A program made the position numbers and the translations under genes. 38,628 nucleotides of DNA, from assembly GCA_036493475.1 (NCBI GenBank), contig DASXPS010000012.1, positions 1 to 38,628 on the forward strand, in the 5' to 3' direction. The notes beneath the pieces were generated by a model, which worked only from the letters and a program-made list of their open reading frames with translations, did not search any database and was not told where the DNA came from. Source of the stretch: Sporichthyaceae bacterium. Lineage in GTDB: Bacteria; Actinomycetota; Actinomycetes; Sporichthyales; Sporichthyaceae. This document shows positions 32,586-38,628 of this stretch, one piece after another (the stretch's first letter is position 1; every line of letters starts with the position of its first letter).

Positions 32586-33466
32586 GACAGCTCGACCTTG
32601 AGCGGCGGGTCCTCGGCGTCCAGCAGGACGTGCGCCTCCTCGCCGCGTAACTCAACCGCGGGCATGATCTGGCGAATCCTTCGATCCGCCGCCCCGGCCA
32701 ACGTGGCCGCCACGGTGGAGAATTCGGCGAGCTCGGCCAGGGTGATCAGCGTCGGCGGCATGATCCGCAGCCGGCCGGCCTTCCACCGGTCCACCGCGAC
32801 GCCGGGTGCGATCCACTCCACCCGGTCGGCCTCCTCGCCGAACTCGCGGGTGCGCTGGCCCTCGGGCAGGGCGGCGACGAAGAACCTGGTGTCGAACCGG
32901 GTCGGCTCGACCTCCGGGGTGATCCAGTGCGCCCACGGCCGCAGCAGGTCCGCGCGCACGAACAGGCCACGTCGGTCGAGGAAGTCGCCGAAGCTCAGCG
33001 TCCGGTCGATCAACGCGCGCCGGTCGATCTCCCAGTCCTCACCGGAGGTGTCGGCGACCACGCCGTGTTCGTCCGGTCCGGCCAGCAGCACGCCGGATTC
33101 CTCGAACGTCTCCCGCACCGCGGCGCAGACCAGCGACCGGGCCAATTCCTCGGAGACGGAGAACGCCGCGGCCCATTCCGCCGGCGGCGGCCCCACCCAC
33201 CCGATGGACACCGCCGCGTCGCGCGGGTCCACCGAGCCGCCGGGGAACACGTACATGCCGGCACCGAAGTTCATCGTGCGCTGCCGTCGCAGCGTGTAGA
33301 CCTGGGTGGCGCCGTCCCGTTCGCGCAACAGCATGACCGTGGCCGCGTCCCGCGGGGGCACCGGCGTCAGCTGCCCGGCCTGCAGTTGGCGGACCTTCTC
33401 GACCAGGCCCTCGGGCAGCCGCCGGCTGGTGATGAACCCAGCCAGCAACTCCGGGACGATGCTCAT
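32582..33466 (-). CDS. NUDIX hydrolase
   Basis: 294 residues from ATG 33466. The NUDIX box is split by an insertion, as in NUDT19/RppH-unlike long members: FGAGMYVFPGGSVDPRD, then after about 25 residues VCAAVRETFEESGVLL (REx2EExG). It hydrolyses a nucleoside diphosphate linked to another group, possibly a CoA derivative; the substrate is not shown. A frame extending to 33565 adds Arg/Trp-rich sequence with no support. It lies 31 bp after ridA and overlaps the hydrolase start. Confidence 0.88.
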   Translation of the reverse strand: MSIVPELLAGFITSRRLPEGLVEKVRQLQAGQLTPVPPRDAATVMLLRERDGATQVYTLRRQRTMNFGAGMYVFPGGSVDPRDAAVSIGWVGPPPAEWAAAFSVSEELARSLVCAAVRETFEESGVLLAGPDEHGVVADTSGEDWEIDRRALIDRTLSFGDFLDRRGLFVRADLLRPWAHWITPEVEPTRFDTRFFVAALPEGQRTREFGEEADRVEWIAPGVAVDRWKAGRLRIMPPTLITLAELAEFSTVAATLAGAADRRIRQIMPAVELRGEEAHVLLDAEDPPLKVELS

Positions 33467-33497
33467 CGCTGCGCCATCCGTCCGTGGCGTCGGTGCC

Positions 33498-33962
33498 TCA
33501 CGCGGTGACCTCGACCACGAGCTCGACCTCCACCGGGGCCCCCAGCGGCAACGCGGCCACCCCAATGGCCACCCGGGAGTGCTTACCCGCCTCGCCCAGG
33601 ACGTGGCCGAGGAACTCGCTGGCCCCGTTGACCACCTGCGGCTGCTGGATGAACGACGGCTCGCAGGCCACGTAGCCCACGACCTTCACCACCCGCACGA
33701 TCTTCTCCAGACCACCGGCCGCCGCGGCCGCCGCGGCGAGGCCGTTCAACGCGCAGCGCTGCGCCAGGCCCTTGGCCTGCTCCACAGTGACGTCCGCGCC
33801 GACCTTGCCCGCCATCTGCAGTTGCCCGTCCACCATCGGCAGCTGACCGGAGACGAACACCAGGTTCCCAGAGCGGACCGCGGGCACGTAGGCGGCCAGC
33901 GGTGTGGCGACCTCCGGCAGGTGCAGCCCCAACTCCGCCAGCCGCTCCTCGCGAGGGCTCAC
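33498..33962 (-). CDS. RidA-family (YjgF/YER057c/UK114) protein
   Basis: 154 residues from GTG 33962. Family features include VPAVRSGNLVFVSGQLPMVD, QRCALNGLAAAAAAAGGLEK, VVKVVGYVACEPSFIQQPQV and the end RVAIGVAALPLGAPVEVELV. The usual catalytic Arg of imine deaminases (CRxxL region) is replaced by the GVAALPLGAPVEVEL form seen in the actinobacterial subgroup, so deaminase activity is not certain. GTGA overlap with the DUF4177 gene shows coupling. Positional counterpart of Rv3678c. Confidence 0.92.
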   Translation of the reverse strand: MSPREERLAELGLHLPEVATPLAAYVPAVRSGNLVFVSGQLPMVDGQLQMAGKVGADVTVEQAKGLAQRCALNGLAAAAAAAGGLEKIVRVVKVVGYVACEPSFIQQPQVVNGASEFLGHVLGEAGKHSRVAIGVAALPLGAPVEVELVVEVTA

Positions 33963-34117
33963 GTGAGCGGTCGTTTGAGGTAGGCCACCAGCTGCTCGGG
34001 GTTGTTCGGACCGGGCACGACCTGGACCAGTTCCCAGCCGTCGGCACCCCAGGTATCGAGGATCTGCTTGGTCACGTGCACGAGCAACGGCAAGGTGGCG
34101 TACTCCCATTTCTGCAT
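33959..34117 (-). CDS. DUF4177 small protein (52 residues)
   Basis: MQKWEYATLPLLVHVTKQIL continues DTWGADGWELVQVVPGPN and ends VAYLKRPLT. This is the whole of a DUF4177 domain: a WEY start and a GWELV core. The ATG at 34117 is the first; longer upstream frames run into the divergent promoter. First gene of the minus operon with ridA, NUDIX and the hydrolase; divergent from the ArsA-like gene by 57 bp. Function unknown. Confidence 0.85.
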   Translation of the reverse strand: MQKWEYATLPLLVHVTKQILDTWGADGWELVQVVPGPNNPEQLVAYLKRPLT

Positions 34118-34161
34118 GCCCCGGAGCTTAGGCGGCGTCAGCACCGACCTACCCGGCCGGC

Positions 34162-34167
34162 TACGCT
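34162..34167 (+). promoter_or_regulatory. Candidate -10 box for a leaderless ArsA-like transcript
   Basis: TACGCT ends seven bases before the ATG at 34175, and no ribosome site precedes the ATG. The arrangement fits leaderless transcripts common in actinobacteria. No clear -35 box. Confidence 0.4.
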
Positions 34168-34174
34168 CACGCAC

Positions 34175-35170
34175 ATGGCCGTCGCCTTCCGCAACCGCTG
34201 GGCGGCCGTTGAGTTGCACATCGTCACCGGCAAGGGCGGCACCGGAAAAACCACCGTGGCCGCGGCGCTTGCGCTGGCCCTGGCCGCCGACGGTCGGCGC
34301 ACGCTGCTGGTTGAGGTGGAGGGCCGCGGCGGCATCGCGCAGCTGTTCGACACCCCGCCGTTGCCCTACGCGGAACGGCGCATCGCGGTCGCACCCGGCG
34401 GCGGTGAGGTGCATGCGCTGCCGATCGACGCCGAGGAGGCGCTGCTCGAGTACCTGGAGATGTTCTACCACCTGGGTCGCGCGGGCCGGGGCCTGCAGCG
34501 ACTGGGCTTCGTGGACTTCGTGACCACCATCGCGCCGGGGTTACGCGACGTGTTGCTGACCGGCAAGGCCTACGAGGCGGTCGGGCCACGCCGCGGCGGG
34601 CGGCCCAGCTACGACGCGGTGATCATGGACGCCCCGCCCACCGGACGCATCGCGCAGTTCCTCAACATCAACACCGAGGTGGCCGGGCTGGCCAAGGGCG
34701 GTCCCATCCACAAGCAGGCCGAGTCGATCATGCGGCTGCTGCGCTCCAAGCGGACCGCGGTGCACTTCGTCACCGTGCTGGAGGAGATGCCGGTACAGGA
34801 GACGTTGGACGGCCTGCGTGACGTGGCCGACGTCGGACTGCCGACCGGCGCGGTCATCGTCAACATGGCGCGTCGGGCGATGCTCTCCGACGAGGACCTG
34901 GCCGCCGCGGAAAAGGGTGCCCTGGACCGCGGGGCGATCTCCGCCGCGCTGGCCCGGGTAGGGGTGCCGGCCGACGAGGAGATCGTCGAGGGCCTGTTGG
35001 GGGAGGCCCGCGAGCACGCGGTGCGGGTCGGGCTGGAGCGCGCCGAGCGGCGCGACCTGGACGCCGCCGGGCGCCCCGTCTACGTGCTGCCGGCACTCGC
35101 CGACGGCATCGACCTCGGCGGGTTGTACCGACTCGCCGACGAGCTGCGCGACCAGGGGCGCGGGGCATGA
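34175..35170 (+). CDS. ArsA/Get3-like ATPase, first of pair
   Basis: 331 residues. The deviant P-loop is HIVTGKGGTGKTT (19-27 core). A Walker B-like region is AVIMDAPPTGRIAQFLNI. The pattern LVEVEGRGGIAQLF follows the P-loop. Counterpart of Rv3679 and of actinobacterial Get3-like pairs, which are thought to act as a heteromeric ATPase. The role in tail-anchored-like protein handling or stress is not settled. Not an arsenite pump component here: no arsB or arsR is near. The end overlaps the second ATPase start (ATGA). Confidence 0.9.
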   Translation: MAVAFRNRWAAVELHIVTGKGGTGKTTVAAALALALAADGRRTLLVEVEGRGGIAQLFDTPPLPYAERRIAVAPGGGEVHALPIDAEEALLEYLEMFYHLGRAGRGLQRLGFVDFVTTIAPGLRDVLLTGKAYEAVGPRRGGRPSYDAVIMDAPPTGRIAQFLNINTEVAGLAKGGPIHKQAESIMRLLRSKRTAVHFVTVLEEMPVQETLDGLRDVADVGLPTGAVIVNMARRAMLSDEDLAAAEKGALDRGAISAALARVGVPADEEIVEGLLGEAREHAVRVGLERAERRDLDAAGRPVYVLPALADGIDLGGLYRLADELRDQGRGA

Positions 35171-36321
35171 CCGTCACCCGGCCACCCGAGCCGATCGGCG
35201 TCGACGCCATGCTCGACGACCGCGACGTGCGCATCGTGGTGTGTTGCGGATCCGGTGGCGTCGGCAAGACCACCACCGCGGCGGCGCTCGCGGTGCGCGC
35301 GGCCGAGCGCGGCCGGCAGGTCGTCGTACTCACCATCGACCCAGCCCGCCGGCTCGCGCAGTCCATGGGCCTGACCGAGTTGGACAACACCCCGCGGCCG
35401 GTGGCCGGTCTGGACACCTCGGCGGGCGGTTCGCTCGAGGCGATGATGCTGGACATGAAGCGCACGTTCGACGAGATCGTGCAGACCCATTCCGAACCCG
35501 GCCGGGCCGAGGCGATCCTGGCCAACCCGTTCTACCAATCGCTGTCCTCGTCCATGGCCGGCACCCAGGAGTACATGGCGATGGAGAAGCTCGGCCAGTT
35601 GCGCCGGGCGGGCACCTGGGACCTGATCGTGGTGGACACCCCGCCGAGTCGTTCCGCGCTGGACTTCCTGGATGCGCCGAAGCGGCTGGGGTCGTTCCTC
35701 GACGGCCGGGTCATCAAGATCCTGGCCGCCCCGGCCAAGGCCGGTGGCCGCGCCTACCTGAAGATCGTCTCCGTCGGGTTCAACATGATGGCAGGCGTGG
35801 TCACCAAGGTGCTGGGTGCGCAACTGCTCAAGGACGTCGCCGCGTTCGTCGCCGCGCTGGAGACGATGTTCGGCGGGTTCCGGGAACGGGCCGACGCGAC
35901 GTTCCGACTGCTGAAGAACCCGGAGACGCGGTTTCTGGTGGTGGCCGCCCCGGAGCCGGACGCGCTGCGCGAGGCGTCCTACTTCGTGAAGCGACTGTCC
36001 GAGGAGCGCATGCCGCTGGCGGGCCTGGTGCTCAACCGGGTGCACTCCTCCGGTGCCGCCGCGCTGTCGCCCGGCCGGGCGCTGGCCGCGGCCGAGGACC
36101 TGGACGCCGCCGGCGACACCCCCGACCTCGCCTTGACCGCCGCCCTGCTCCGGCTGCACGCCGAACGCATGGCCACCATCGCCCGCGAGGAGAGCCTCAC
36201 CGAGCGGTTCTGCGCCGCGCATCCCACCATCCCCATCGGTGAGGTCGCCGCCCAGCCCGCTGACGTCCACGACCTCGACGGCCTACGCATCGTCGGCGCG
36301 GAGCTGGCAAAACGTCGCTGA
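35167..36321 (+). CDS. ArsA/Get3-like ATPase, second of pair
   Basis: 384 residues. The P-loop is CCGSGGVGKTTTAAALAV (core 28-36), then the LTIDPARRLAQSMGL block typical of ArsA/Get3 (switch-like DPA). LIVVDTPPSRSALDFLDAP matches the Walker B/switch region. A long helical middle (AYLKIVSVGFNMMAGVVTKV) may form a hydrophobic groove, and FLVVAAPEPDALREASYFVK follows. Counterpart of Rv3680. Coupled to the first ATPase. The stop TGA lies inside the left arm of a palindrome at 36317-36380. Confidence 0.92.
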   Translation: MTVTRPPEPIGVDAMLDDRDVRIVVCCGSGGVGKTTTAAALAVRAAERGRQVVVLTIDPARRLAQSMGLTELDNTPRPVAGLDTSAGGSLEAMMLDMKRTFDEIVQTHSEPGRAEAILANPFYQSLSSSMAGTQEYMAMEKLGQLRRAGTWDLIVVDTPPSRSALDFLDAPKRLGSFLDGRVIKILAAPAKAGGRAYLKIVSVGFNMMAGVVTKVLGAQLLKDVAAFVAALETMFGGFRERADATFRLLKNPETRFLVVAAPEPDALREASYFVKRLSEERMPLAGLVLNRVHSSGAAALSPGRALAAAEDLDAAGDTPDLALTAALLRLHAERMATIAREESLTERFCAAHPTIPIGEVAAQPADVHDLDGLRIVGAELAKRR

Positions 36322-36380
36322 CGTCATCCGCCTCGACCACCATCCGCGCCGGTTTCGTGGCGCAGGCGGATGACATCAGC
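36317..36380 (+). terminator. Palindrome at the end of the ATPase pair
   Basis: GCTGACGTCATCCGCCT (36317-36333) pairs with AGGCGGATGACATCAGC (36364-36380), with one mismatch in 17, around a 30-base loop. The left arm contains the gene's stop codon. The same 17 bases, in the same position relative to the stop, occur at the end of the LLM oxidoreductase gene (11464-11480). Confidence 0.6.
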
Positions 36381-36389
36381 GTTGGCCAC

Positions 36390-36429
36390 AAAAAATTCGC
36401 CCCCCGCACCTGGCTTGGTGCGGGGGGCG
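36390..36429 (-). terminator. Rho-independent terminator of the WhiB-family gene
   Basis: CGCCCCCCGCACC (36398-36410) pairs perfectly with 36417-36429 (13 bp, six-base loop). On the minus strand the hairpin is followed by AATTTTTTG, a true T-run. It lies 16 bp after the stop at 36445. Confidence 0.9.
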
Positions 36430-36444
36430 AGAAGTATCACTTGA

Positions 36445-36744
36445 TCAGCCGGCCTCGGGCAGCGCTTTCGGCGAGAGGTGCTCGTCGCGGGCCGTCTCCA
36501 GCAGACCCCGCCAGGAGGTCACGTTCGGCCGGCGGCGCAGCAGCGCCCGTCGTTCACGCTCGGTCATACCGCCCCAGACACCGAACTCGACCCGGTGGTC
36601 GAGGGCGTCCGCGAGGCACTCGGTACGCACGGGGCACCCCATGCACACCGCCTTCGCGCGGTTCTGCGCCGCGCCCTGGACGAACAGCTCGTCCGGTGCG
36701 GACTTACGGCAACGCGCCCGCGAAGCCCATTCGGTGTCCCACAT
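36445..36744 (-). CDS. wblA: WhiB-family regulator, WblA/WhiB4 type
   Basis: 99 residues. Four cysteines (12, 34, 37, 43; C-x21-C-x2-C-x5-C) bind a 4Fe-4S cluster. FGVWGGMTERERRALLRRRP holds the GVWGG turn and the basic DNA-contact region. Orthology to wblA (Streptomyces) and whiB4 (Rv3681c) is argued from position between the ArsA/Get3 pair and a ponA2-type gene, not from sequence alone. WblA represses secondary metabolism and is needed for aerial development in Streptomyces. Starts at ATG 36744 with AAGGA upstream; ended by a strong terminator. Confidence 0.9.
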   Translation of the reverse strand: MWDTEWASRARCRKSAPDELFVQGAAQNRAKAVCMGCPVRTECLADALDHRVEFGVWGGMTERERRALLRRRPNVTSWRGLLETARDEHLSPKALPEAG

Positions 36745-37207
36745 CTACCTGCGTCCTTCCCCCTGGCGAGCCGGCCCGGCGGGCCCGAACCGTTGTGTGC
36801 CGAACGTGACCGTACGTAGTGACGGCCCCGTTCCAACAGAACCCAAACGGATCAATGCCGAGTAGTCCGAAGGGGTCAGTTGTCACAGGTTGTTCGTGCC
36901 GGGTTGGACGCACCCCGGTCACAGCCGGTTCCCCTGAGCAGACCCACCACTGCGGACTGTTTGGCACCCCCCGGATCGCTTGGTAGAACAAAGATGAGGG
37001 ATGCCCGGGCAGTGCGGAATCTCCCTTGCGCCATGTGAGGGAGGCCCCTGACCTGGGCGTTTCGGTTATAAACGGGCACTCACGACATGTTGAACGGACC
37101 ATGGCCTGGCAAGCGCCTGGACATTTCTGACACCCGGGGGAATGCGCATGGTCACCGTTGCGTGAAGGCCCTCGCGCAGCGGCCGACGAGTCGTACTCTT
37201 TATGTTC
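36745..37207. promoter_or_regulatory. Divergent control region of the WhiB-type and PBP genes
   Basis: 463 bp with no supported gene. Contains GGAGGCCCCTGACCTG (37040-37055), shared with 15027-15042 upstream of another minus-strand gene. A small inverted repeat CGTTT-CGGTTAT-AAACG follows it (37058-37074). TACTCT (37194-37199) ends eight bases before the PBP ATG at 37208, suggesting a leaderless PBP transcript. A long 5' leader for the WhiB-type gene is possible. Confidence 0.5.
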
Positions 37208-38628
37208 ATGAGGACTCCGTGGGGGCGGCGTCCGGATGGTGGGCGGGACAATCCCGACAATCCGGACGAGGGTGCGCTCCAGTCACAGACCGTGAACCGC
37301 GAGGCCGACGAGGAATCGTCGACGAAGCCCCGGCGGCGGTTGCTGCGCGTACTCCTGGCCCGGGTGTCCCGGCCCCGGCCGGGTGGCGCACCGAGAGTAG
37401 TCACGCCGGCACTGGGCACCTACGGGCCGGCCAAGCCCACCAAGCGCACCTACGCGACCGGGTTCATGGGTGTCTGCGCGCTGTCCGGGGCCCTGGTGGC
37501 CGGCATCGCGCTGCCCGTGGTCGGCACCGGCGCGGTGACCGCGAAGCACCTCGCCCAGGACTTCCAGGCGCTGCCCTCCGACCTGGAAACCCGTCCCCCG
37601 GCGCAGGCCTCGGTGGTGCTCGCCTCGGACGGCACCCGGATCGCCACGTTCTACGACGAGAACCGGGTCAACGTCCCGCTGGACCACATCGCGCCGATCA
37701 TGAAGCAGGCCATCCTGGCCATCGAGGACTACCGCTTCTACGAGCACGGCGGCATCGACATCAAGGGCACGATGCGTGCCTTCGTGAACAACCAGGGTGG
37801 CGACAACAGCACCCAGGGTGGTTCGACGCTGACCCAGCAGTACGTGAAGAACCTGCTGATCCAGCTGTCCGACGGTGACCCGGACAAGATCGCCGCGGCC
37901 CGCGCGCACACGGTCAAGCGCAAGGTTCAGGAGCTCAAGTACGCCCTGGAGATCGAGAAGAAGATGTCCAAGGACCAGATCCTGGACAACTACCTGAACA
38001 TCTCCTACTTCGGCTCCAGCTCCTACGGCATCGAGGCCGCGTCCCGACACTACTTCTCGAAGAGCTCGAACAACCTGACGCTGACCGAGGCCGCGCTACT
38101 GGGCGGCATCGTGCGGAGCCCGTCGGCCTACGACCCGATTCAGCACCCGGACGCCGCCAAGGACCGCCGCGACGTGGTGCTGAACCGGATGCGCCAGCTG
38201 AACTACATCACCGAGGACCAGCTCAACAAGGCCAAGGCGGAGGACCTCGGGCTGCGGCCGTCGGCGAACTCCAACGGCTGCACGAACTCCCCGGTGCCGT
38301 TCTTCTGCGACTACATCACCCACGTCATCCTCAACGACCCGGTGTTCGGCCAGAGCGAGCAGGACCGGGCCGACCTGCTGTCCCGCGGCGGGCTGACCAT
38401 CCGCACCACGCTGGACATGAAGGCGCAGCGCGCGGCCGACCAGGCCATCCAGGACAAGACCGACCCGACCGACAAGGTCGCGGCGGCGCTGGCCTCGGTG
38501 GAGCCGGGCACCGGCAAGATCCGGGCGATGGCGGTCAGCCGGGAGTACGGCGGCGGCAAGGGCCAGACGGTGATCAACTACGCCACCGACTACAACTACG
38601 GCGGGTCCCGCGGCTTCCAGGACGGCTC
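37208..38628 (+). CDS. Bifunctional penicillin-binding protein, PonA2 type (3' end missing)
   Basis: 473 complete codons are seen. A cytoplasmic tail of about 80 residues, rich in Arg, Pro and Asp, is followed by one membrane helix (about 83-110). The glycosyltransferase family 51 domain shows AILAIEDYRFYEHGGIDIKG (catalytic Glu173), STQGGSTLTQQYVKNLL and EKKMSKDQILDNYLNISYFG. After about residue 400 the transpeptidase domain begins (GGLTIRTTLDMKAQRAADQA, ALASVEPGTGKIRAMAVSRE), but its SxxK lies outside the window. Positional counterpart of ponA2 (Rv3682). ATG 37208 is preferred; ATG 37202 is two codons upstream. Confidence 0.93.
   Translation, partial: MRTPWGRRPDGGRDNPDNPDEGALQSQTVNREADEESSTKPRRRLLRVLLARVSRPRPGGAPRVVTPALGTYGPAKPTKRTYATGFMGVCALSGALVAGIALPVVGTGAVTAKHLAQDFQALPSDLETRPPAQASVVLASDGTRIATFYDENRVNVPLDHIAPIMKQAILAIEDYRFYEHGGIDIKGTMRAFVNNQGGDNSTQGGSTLTQQYVKNLLIQLSDGDPDKIAAARAHTVKRKVQELKYALEIEKKMSKDQILDNYLNISYFGSSSYGIEAASRHYFSKSSNNLTLTEAALLGGIVRSPSAYDPIQHPDAAKDRRDVVLNRMRQLNYITEDQLNKAKAEDLGLRPSANSNGCTNSPVPFFCDYITHVILNDPVFGQSEQDRADLLSRGGLTIRTTLDMKAQRAADQAIQDKTDPTDKVAAALASVEPGTGKIRAMAVSREYGGGKGQTVINYATDYNYGGSRGFQDG

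Noticed and set aside
34175-36321. Arsenic resistance operon
   Set aside because: The two ATPases resemble ArsA, but there is no arsB, arsC, arsD or arsR nearby. The neighbourhood is that of actinobacterial Get3-like pairs.
36880-37080. Possible riboswitch (c-di-AMP/ydaO type) upstream of the penicillin-binding protein
   Set aside because: Wall-related genes of actinobacteria can carry one, but I could not find the conserved core sequences, and a -10 box eight bases before the ATG suggests a leaderless mRNA.

Overview
The window is GC-rich DNA from the chromosome of an actinobacterium, very likely a filamentous, aerial-growing one. Supporting signs are frequent GTG starts, ATGA/GTGA/TGATG gene couplings, F420-dependent enzyme families, a WhiB-family regulator, TadA-associated proteins, and a sortase-anchored chaplin-like protein. 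Genus cannot be fixed from sequence alone; Sporichthya or a relative is only a guess. I found no phage, transposase, CRISPR array or rRNA.

Layout. 1-2415 (minus): a PfkB sugar kinase, SurE and a serine hydrolase running off the left edge. 2446-9478: a type IV pilin locus with a divergent centre. Three minor pilins (PilV-, PilW- and PilX-like) run on the minus strand. Two major pilins, a TadG-like protein and an unknown exported protein run on the plus strand. No pilus ATPase, platform or prepilin peptidase gene is present. 9688-11312: an ECF sigma factor coupled to a membrane protein with an Asn/Gly-rich repeat tail. 11480-12726 (minus): a PH-domain protein and an LLM oxidoreductase. 13023-14837 (minus): an unknown Cys-containing protein and a four-repeat chaplin-like surface protein ending in LPHTG, followed by strong hairpins. 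15314-16142: a small membrane protein and a second PH-domain protein. 16305-19978 (minus): upp, pntA, pntB. 20029-21806 (plus): a small basic protein, two tandem TadA-associated proteins and tadA. 21830-21917: tRNA-Ser(CGA).

22002-23082 holds a DUF559/VSR-like endonuclease gene bracketed by two 66-bp palindromes in opposite orientation, the best candidate here for an undescribed mobile or selfish module. 23226-25030 is an ABC exporter pair. 25113-27245 encodes an MFS efflux pump fused to a TetR regulator, with a deazaflavin-dependent nitroreductase-like gene divergent from it. A DnaJ C-terminal-like orphan follows.

28736-31792 (plus) is a four-gene operon of secreted proteins. Three have SipW-type signal peptides (aromatic residues straight after the cleavage site), and the last ends in an LPSTG sorting signal. 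Three of the four share a two-cysteine beta-sandwich-like layout. I infer a cell-wall-anchored surface fibre system.

31794-38628 matches a conserved actinobacterial neighbourhood (as around Rv3677c-Rv3682 of M. tuberculosis): metallo-beta-lactamase-fold hydrolase, NUDIX, RidA, DUF4177, two ArsA/Get3-like ATPases, a WblA/WhiB4-type regulator and a PonA2-type bifunctional penicillin-binding protein cut by the right edge.
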